DNA of 33,765 nt from Dunaliella salina (taxonomy: Eukaryota > Chlorophyta > Chlorophyceae > Chlamydomonadales > Dunaliellaceae), in contig MU069612.1 of the NCBI GenBank assembly GCA_002284615.2, positions 347,113-380,877 on the forward strand, in the 5' to 3' direction. Of the stretch, positions 30,134-33,765 are shown in pieces (the first letter of the stretch is position 1; every line of letters starts with the position of its first letter). The translations under genes and the position numbers were made by a program. The notes beneath the pieces were generated by a model that searched no databases, was not told the DNA's origin, and was given only the letters and a program-made list of their open reading frames with translations.

Positions 30134-32092
30134 TTCTTCTTCTTCTTCTTCCTCTTTTTGTTCTTTTTCTGAAACACCCACCTGCTTGCTCGAGGACACC
30201 AACACATGTCTCACAGACTGGAGCTCTCCCATGGCAGCATCAAGTTGCGCGGAGAGGTGTGCTTGGGCCGCCCGTGCATCTGCAGATTCATGCACACAGA
30301 GGCAGCAATGCAGTGCAAACGAAGGATGCTTGGATATGTGGGCAGCAGTTGAAGGTGCTTATGCCAGTATAGGAGCAAGGGGGGGGGGGTAGAAAGGGGG
30401 GCACAGGTAAGAGATTGAAATTTTGTAATCGAATCTGTTGATTGCAGCTCACTCAGACAACTCACCCAGAGGTGCTTGCGTGAAGTAAGGGTGGAAGCAT
30501 GATACACAATTGATCAGCCACAGTCAGCTCAGGTGTAGCTCTTCAGGAGCAGCAAAGCACGCAGAGTACAGTTGACAGGCTCGCTGTGTGCAGAAGTCAA
30601 TTAAAGCTTTGCCAGAATTCTGGCTGAGGAGGCTCAAGCCGTTATTTGAAATCCTCACAGCTTGTGTGCCGGGTCATGACATGATTGAGGTGGTCTGCAA
30701 ACCCTCGCGACCTGGCGTGGCTTGTTACATGTGACGTGTGATTTTGAGATGGCCATGCTGAACACTGTTGCTGCTGCTTTTGCAGCTGCCTCTGCTGCAG
30801 CTGCACCCAGCCAGGGCACCTTCCCAAGAACAGTTCCAAACACAAAGCGCGGAAGAAGGACACTGCGGCAAGAACACCAAAGGGAAGAAGACCATGGCCG
30901 GGTCACAGGCACAGGTGGACAAAAGGGGGAAAAAGGAAGTTGGGAAGCGCAGGCATGGAGGGGACACGATGAGAGACTGCGCGCAATGAATTGAGTGGTG
31001 TGATGGCACACCTTCGATCAGCATGGAGGCATGCTCCAGGTCTGCCTTATGGCGCGCGAGCTCTGCCACCTTTGCTGCCAGCTCTGCTTCAACACCAGCA
31101 TGTTCGTCCTGCGAGAAAAGGCAGCGACAAGATCAGTGCTGAAGTTTGGGGTCACAAAGGGACCTGCTCTGCCACAACACCTTCTTGTTCCTTACAGTGA
31201 AGATACAATGACTATCAAAAATTGATAGTGAGATCGATAGCAAGGTCATCAAACGAAGACAGGTTGATAGAAGGGTACAAAACATGCTTGCCTTGCACAA
31301 AGGCAACAGTACATGCGCGTGCGATCATGGCATCAAGCTTTGAACCCCACATCTCCCTCTCCTTCAAAGTCTGGTGTGGAGCAGGTGGCGGATGGCTGCT
31401 AGCAACTGAGCAGGAAACGCATGTGTGCATCAGAAGCAAAGGAAAAGCAGAATGGATTCCTTCCGTCATGACATAGAGCAGCCAAACTACACAGCTGGAG
31501 GCCATATCCCTCATGTCATGTATGTAATGTATGAAAAAGCAGGGGCGCACCTGGAGCAGCTCCTTGTCATGAGCCTTTCCCTCATGTCTGGCCAGATCAG
31601 CACGCACAGCTTCCTGCACATCATAGCGGCCAGCACTTCTCTCACCCTCGCAGTGCTGAATGATCTGGACTTGTGTATCAGTAGAACAGGCGTGTCTGTG
31701 CTGCCAAACATAGCCCAGCTGAATCATCCTGATGCGCACAACAAATCCAGGACGTTTGTCATGCATGGACATAAAAACAGCCCAGCTGAATCATCATGAT
31801 GCGCATCGTTTTATTTCCAAGCTCATGGATTTTATGCTGTCACAATACCAAGCAGCCAGACTCCCTTGCTGAAAGTCAGATTCTCCTAATGTGATCGCCC
31901 CCCACTTCTTGCTTCCCACCATGATCAAGGTCCACATGCACACATATCTAAAATGTTGCGACTTGCTGCGTTCTTGCTACATTGTGAATAGGCTGTGACT
32001 CTCAATCAGCGACCTTGCTTCTTCAAGCGCCCACCTGGTCCTTCAGCTCTCTCCTTGCTCGGCTGTAGCTTTCCAGCAGCAGGGCCACATCA
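16641..32092 (-). CDS. Large multi-exon low-complexity/coiled-coil protein gene (5' end not found)
   Basis: Nine minus-strand exons chain with consistent GT..AG sites and phase: 32,092-32,035; 31,655-31,551; 31,108-31,012; 30,279-30,182; 28,640-28,459; 27,091-26,374; 24,052-23,954; 21,299-19,352; 18,748-16,641. They give about 1,804 codons with stop, and more exons are likely upstream. The product begins with ~110 residues of charged helix (probable coiled coil), then a Pro/Ala exon, an acidic exon with seven heptads, another 33-residue helix, a Gln/His/Ser-rich part of ~650 residues and a Gly/Ser-rich part of ~700. There is no signal peptide, no membrane segment and no catalytic motif, so I cannot name the family. 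A scaffold-type role would be a guess. Agreement of phase at eight junctions supports one gene, although some acceptors were chosen among alternatives. It could still be two genes. Confidence 0.6.
17721..18089 (-). repeat. Three 41-residue (123-bp) coding repeats
   Basis: Each unit contains GAREGGAHGS, MEGS(N/I)GE and SLYS(I/V)QN(M/V)RGGG. In-frame tandem units with mostly conservative changes suggest selection for the protein sequence on this strand. Confidence 0.85.
18749..19351. other. Intron h-i
   Basis: Bounded by donor GTAATC (19,351) and acceptor TTTACTTCTGCAG (18,749). No gene is seen inside. Confidence 0.5.
19352..21299 (-). CDS. Large gene, exon h (Gln/His/Ser-rich)
   Basis: 1,948 nt, phase 0 to 1. 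The acceptor is CACTTGCAG. It begins VARRAREYEQGLTGRAGEK, continues with poly-Gln mixed with His, a short Glu run, more poly-Gln, then many degenerate SHTSAA/STLAQPHS repeats (about 19,915-20,480). It closes with further Gln runs. The end is set by CTCAG-GTAATC. A GTGAGA site after 49 nt is an alternative donor in the same phase, which would skip the Gln-rich part without a frameshift. The CAG repeats suggest length variation between strains. Confidence 0.6.
19915..20480 (-). repeat. Degenerate coding repeats, SHTSAA and ASTHSQ types
   Basis: On the plus strand, units such as GGCAGCACTGGTGTGGGAGT recur every ~30-33 bp (19,925-20,105). Longer ~90-120 bp units containing GAGTCGAGGCAGC recur from 20,160 to 20,480. 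Confidence 0.75.
21230..21600 (-). repeat. ~138-bp tandem repeats carrying the start of exon h
   Basis: Two units (21,230-21,366 and 21,367-21,500) and a partial third (21,500-21,600) contain CTGGCCACCTGCAA(A/G)TGCA. Each preserves an acceptor TGCAG before GTGGCC. The first two also preserve a GTGAGA donor-like site 49 nt further on, giving VARRAREYEQGLTGRAG and VARRARKHEGGLRGRTG. Confidence 0.8.
21640..22530. other. Intron g-h, no exon recognised
   Basis: A plus-strand frame of 111 codons (22,079-22,414) has no recognisable motif. AATTCAGCTGTATGTTA-like words, shared with the exon g copies, mark repeat edges. Confidence 0.4.
22530..22930 (-). pseudogene. Tandem decayed copies of exon g
   Basis: On the minus strand, copy 1 (22,930-22,835) reads RAQLVLMAEGEAVELRSGG. 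Copy 2 (22,800-22,705) reads DAQHAQLALTTEVEALEQRSGE and keeps a GTGGGT donor. Copy 3 (22,600-22,530) is shortened to MAEVEVLEEG and keeps GTGGGT. Their only AG acceptors would put them out of phase with exon g, so they are probably skipped. Confidence 0.65.
23954..24052 (-). CDS. Large gene, exon g (coiled coil)
   Basis: 99 nt, phase 0 to 0. The acceptor is CCCATGCAG and the donor GGGGAG-GTAGGT. It reads QESQQHLGGDSDARCAQ then LALMAEVEALEQRAGE. At least three decayed copies of this exon with flanking intron lie between 22,530 and 22,930. Confidence 0.62.
24053..26373. other. Long intron f-g with old repeats
   Basis: Holds C-tracts at 24,571-24,604 and the dispersed TTGGGTGATTT repeat at 24,791-24,900, which contains an internal duplication of GGTGATTTGGTGTCCT. 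It also holds a ~105-bp imperfect tandem pair at 25,487-25,660 (CTGACTGAAGGCC.../CGACTGAGCGGCT..., each ending CTCTGCTGCAA or similar) and the repeat at 25,972-26,095 related to 4,425-4,535. No exon is recognised. Confidence 0.5.
24571..24604 (-). repeat. C-tract, possible G-quadruplex on the minus strand
   Basis: Two runs of about 15 and 16 C separated by a single T. On the transcribed RNA of the large gene this would be a long G-run inside an intron. Confidence 0.85.
26374..27091 (-). CDS. Large gene, exon f (acidic, with heptad repeats)
   Basis: 718 nt. The acceptor is TGGTCTGCAG. Its first G completes the Arg codon from exon e. It opens PSPSTISSGPQPT, then DSDSTIDLDQGDEE and a poly-Glu run from GAG/GGA codons, then seven AHGE(E/K)(Q/H) heptads. 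It ends ALDARLAAMQ in phase 0 at CAG-GTGTGG. Confidence 0.62.
26572..26718 (-). repeat. 21-bp coding minisatellite (HGEE heptads)
   Basis: Seven 21-bp units encode LAHGDGQ, IAHGEEQ, VAHGEKH, VVHGVEK, VAHGEEQ, KAHGEKQ and IAHGEEQ. The heptad period with Val/Ile/Ala at a fixed place could form a helix. Confidence 0.85.
27645..28473. repeat. 24-bp minisatellite (~30 copies) beginning at a splice donor
   Basis: The plus-strand unit is approximately GCTCACCAAGCTTGCTCATG followed by CCCT, with HindIII-like AAGCTT in many copies. On the gene's strand each unit reads GAGCAAGCT(T/A)GGTGAGC. The array fills most of the intron's first 800 bp and overlaps the end of exon e. Because the unit is a multiple of three, the plus strand is open for 339 codons, which is not evidence of a gene. 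Confidence 0.93.
28459..28640 (-). CDS. Large gene, exon e (Pro/Ala-rich)
   Basis: 182 nt. The acceptor has a pyrimidine-containing tract before CTGTGCAG. It reads PEQAPGAALGLREMDPAAAS, then PQPPLGQGDLGRPPD, and ends RRPEEA plus AG in phase 2. The donor GCTAG-GTGAGC is strong. The last ~15 exon bases already match the 24-bp repeat that fills the following intron. Confidence 0.6.
28640..29100. repeat. Tandem duplication covering the exon e acceptor
   Basis: 28,640-28,795 and 28,868-29,096 share CACCAGGAGCAA, GTGGTTGCTGGCCTTGTA, TCCTGCCCTCCAGT and TGAACCAGAAAGAA. The upstream copy retains an acceptor (TTCATTGCAG) and a decayed exon start CCTAAGCAGGCATAG at 28,869, with an in-frame TAG. Confidence 0.7.
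29100..30057. other. Intron d-e, remainder; no exon recognised
   Basis: Contains a short local duplication (ACGGCCATCTGAAGCTCT near 29,172 and ACAGCCATCTAAAGCTTT near 29,332). Frames of ~155-160 codons at 29,349-29,837 on both strands lack features. Confidence 0.4.
30058..30157. repeat. (TTC/GAA)n microsatellite in an intron
   Basis: About 30 TTC triplets on the plus strand (GAA on the gene's strand), with one CCTCTTC interruption. It lies ~25 bp downstream of the exon d donor. Confidence 0.95.
30182..30279 (-). CDS. Large gene, exon d (coiled coil)
   Basis: 98 nt. The acceptor is AATCTGCAG. The first two nucleotides complete the Asp codon begun by the last G of exon c. It reads ARAAQAHLSAQLDAAMGELQ and ends VSSSKQ in phase 0 at CAG-GTGGGT. 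Reading past this donor leads directly into a poly-Glu tract from a GAA repeat. Confidence 0.62.
31012..31108 (-). CDS. Large gene, exon c (coiled coil)
   Basis: 97 nt. The acceptor CTGCCTTTTCTCGCAG is strong and the donor is GAAG-GTGTGC. It reads DEHAGVEAELAAKVAELARH then KADLEHASMLIE, ending in phase 1. The regular Ala/Leu and Glu/Lys spacing is typical of a coiled coil. Confidence 0.65.
31551..31655 (-). CDS. Large gene, candidate exon b (coiled coil)
   Basis: 105 nt, phase 0 to 0. It reads HCEGERSAGRYDVQEAVRAD and ends HDKELLQ. The donor is CAG-GTGCGC. An alternative acceptor at GATGTGCAG would shorten it in frame. Confidence 0.5.
32035..32092 (-). CDS. Large gene, candidate exon a (coiled coil)
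   Basis: 58 nt. The acceptor is CACATGCAG and the donor CAG-GTGGGC. One nucleotide, then DVALLLESYSRARRELKDQ, ending in phase 0. The charged helix suits the next exon. The previous exon must end with two nucleotides and was not found. Confidence 0.45.
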
Positions 32093-32488
32093 CTGCATGT
32101 GGCATGTTTCCACATGCACAGACGCGCCTTTCAACATTGAAGGCTTCTTGATTGTAAAAGAAGGTAGTTTGTGAAATAAATTTAATTTAAAAACAATGCA
32201 CTTCATGCAATTCAGGTTTGGTGTAAGGTATTCATGTTCCAGTCCATACAAGCGCGCCATTCAAGACACACACAAAAATACTGGATGCTTGTTGGTGCAA
32301 ATCTAGGCATACAAGGCATTGATGCTTTGATGATTAACAACTGTCTGAAGCCCATAGAGGGTGAGGTGGAGGCCTGCGGAAGTGCCGAGTGCCAAGTCCA
32401 AGTGGGGCCATAGACACATTCACCATGCATGAGAAGAATGCTGAGCATCTTGGTCACCAGCTTGAACCATTGAAGAAAACTAGAGGAC

Positions 32489-32623
32489 CTGAGCTTCTTG
32501 GGCAACATGAGCCGCTTCGGCATACCAGAGCGTCTGAATTGTTGGGCGTAAAAAGGATTGAGCACAGTTCAGCAGTTACGGCGCTCATGCACGGTACCTG
32601 AGCTTCTTGGCCAACACGAGGCA
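32489..32623 (-). other. Duplicated micro-exon candidates
   Basis: 32,623-32,598 (acceptor TTCTTGTAACAG, donor CTCAG-GTACCG) and 32,533-32,489 (acceptor CAATTCAG, donor CTCAG-GTCCTC) both end GCCAAGAAGCTCAG or GCCCAAGAAGCTCAG, coding (V)(G/A)QEAQ. They may be upstream exons of the large gene, 26 and 45 nt, one a copy of the other. I could not connect them by phase. Confidence 0.28.
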
Positions 32624-32734
32624 CTGTTACAAGAAAGCGAAGCCATTTTTTTTCTGTGTTACACGCGACTACCTCCTGAGACAAATTCCTTGACTGCTTT
32701 CCAGTGCGGTACTTCTTTCTGGACCTCTAGCCTA

Positions 32735-33215
32735 CCGCGATATCAGTGCAAAGAAACCACCTGTGGGAGCGAGGCCTGCGGCTGTCTCCCAAAACAGGTT
32801 TCACAGGCCTCATGTCAACGCACAGATTCCACAGACCTCATGTCGATGCAAGGAAATTACCCGCTGGTGCGAGGCCTGAGGATGTCTTCCAAGACAGATT
32901 TCACAGACCTCACGTCAATGCAAGGGAACCACCTGCTGGAGCGAGGCCTGTGGCTGTCTCCAAGGCGTACTTCACAGACCTCAAGCTCGACGTGCCTTTG
33001 CCATTTATCATGATACACTTGACTGCCTCCTTCACACTTATCTTTTGACTGCATTCCCTTATGAAAACCTCTTCCTGGACCTCCAGCTTAACTCAATGTC
33101 AATGCAAACCTCTATCCTGCAGTGTCGATGCAATGCCTCAAAGTTTAATCACCTGCTAGAGCGAGGCCTGTGGCTGTCTTCCAAAACGGATTTCACAGTC
33201 CGCACGCTTGGCACG
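32735..33215. repeat. ~72-bp degenerate tandem repeat
   Basis: Units contain CACCTGCTGGAGCGAGGCCTG, GGCTGTCT(C/T)CCAA and TTTCACAGACCTCA, at about 32,753, 32,852, 32,924 and 33,149. Frames exist on both strands because the unit is a multiple of three. I do not call a gene. Confidence 0.75.
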
Positions 33216-33280
33216 CCTTTAGTGCGGAGATCTGGGGACCCTGGATCTGTTGGCTGTTTGCTGCCAGCCCCTGAGTCGGT

Positions 33281-33765
33281 GCTCCTGCATGCATTGCAAG
33301 TGGGGTCACTGCCACAATGAAATATGTATTGTTGCTTCTGTGTGAAATGCAAGTGTGGTGAAAGCCACAGTGAAACATGTATCGTTGCTCCTGCATGAAT
33401 TGCAAGTGTGGTCACTGACAAAGTTTAGCATGTATTGATGCTCCTGCATGAATTGGAAGTGGGGTCACTGACAAAGTTTTACATGAATTTATGCTCCTGC
33501 ATAAATTGCGAGTGTGGCCACTGACACAGGAAACATTTAGCGATGCCCCTGCATGCATTGCGCGTGTGCTGTTTGGCGAGGTGAAACGGAGGTGTTCCTG
33601 GGTGCACTGCGCGAATGTGCTCACTGACAGAGGGGAACACAAATACTTATGATGCAGCGCATGTGTGCTTTGTGACACAGGGGAACACAAGGGCTTGTGT
33701 TTGCGTTGAGTGTGTGCACACTGGCACTTTGAAATACGAGTGCTCCTGCATGCAGTGTGTGTGTG
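33281..33765. repeat. 53-bp minisatellite, runs off the window
   Basis: Four successive units of exactly 53 bp start at 33,281 (GCTCCTGCATGCATTGCAAG, then GGGGTCACTG and CATGTATTG-type endings). They are followed by about five more diverged units to the end. Confidence 0.9.

Noticed and set aside
29699..30180. Poly-Glu protein on the minus strand
   Set aside because: A good donor (CAG-GTGGGT at 30,181) precedes the GAA tract, so the Glu run is more likely intronic.
31300..31378. Additional exon with a GC donor (TLKEREMWGSKLDAMIARA)
   Set aside because: It has an acceptor (CACACCAG) and a GC-type donor but ends in phase 1, and joining it to exon c would create a stop. It was kept out of the model.
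32558..33013. Plus-strand 151-codon frame across the 72-bp repeat
   Set aside because: The repeat unit is a multiple of three and several frames on both strands stay open, so openness gives no coding evidence.
33281..33765. CRISPR-like array
   Set aside because: Whole 53-bp units are repeated without unique spacers, and the genome context is eukaryotic.

Overview
The window looks like nuclear DNA of a eukaryote. It has long introns with GT..AG junctions, many simple repeats, C-tracts beside an assembly gap, tRNA-derived SINE-like heads and decayed LINE copies. A green alga of the Chlorophyceae (for example a Dunaliella-like species) is the best guess. The reasons are a LINE carrying both RNase H and an R2-type endonuclease (the Dualen/RandI type known from Chlamydomonas), CAG/CTG-rich exons, and long introns full of microsatellites. 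The guess rests on style, not on a marker gene.

Layout. 1-5,700 is mobile-element debris: a CA microsatellite, a tRNA-like SINE head, a reverse-transcriptase remnant, a long minus-strand LINE 3' half (RNase H, CCHC, R2-type endonuclease; 977-3,619), and an element with ~110-bp inverted arms (3,700-4,655). 7,549-9,491 holds a complete three-exon minus-strand gene for a secreted Kazal-type protease inhibitor. 10,083-10,435 is a SINE-like unit running into C-tracts and a 450-bp gap. 10,885-11,863 is a broken Q/A/P-rich gag-like frame. 12,540-14,730 is a second cluster of LINE remnants, one of which carries a 58-bp insertion with a 12-bp target duplication. 14,900-16,550 holds TTCGTA motifs, another tRNA-like sequence and a long CA tract.

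16,641 to at least 32,092 appears to be one very large minus-strand gene. I could chain nine exons whose splice sites and reading phases agree at every junction. They encode about 1,800 residues: an N-terminal coiled coil from small exons, a Pro/Ala exon, an acidic exon with HGEE heptads, another coiled-coil exon, a Gln/His/Ser exon and a Gly/Ser-rich last exon ending in a short helix. The protein family is not recognised.

The most striking structural feature is how this gene grows. Many exon-intron boundaries have been tandemly duplicated locally. One 24-bp minisatellite (~30 copies) starts exactly at a splice donor, so every unit carries a donor-like GGTGAGC.
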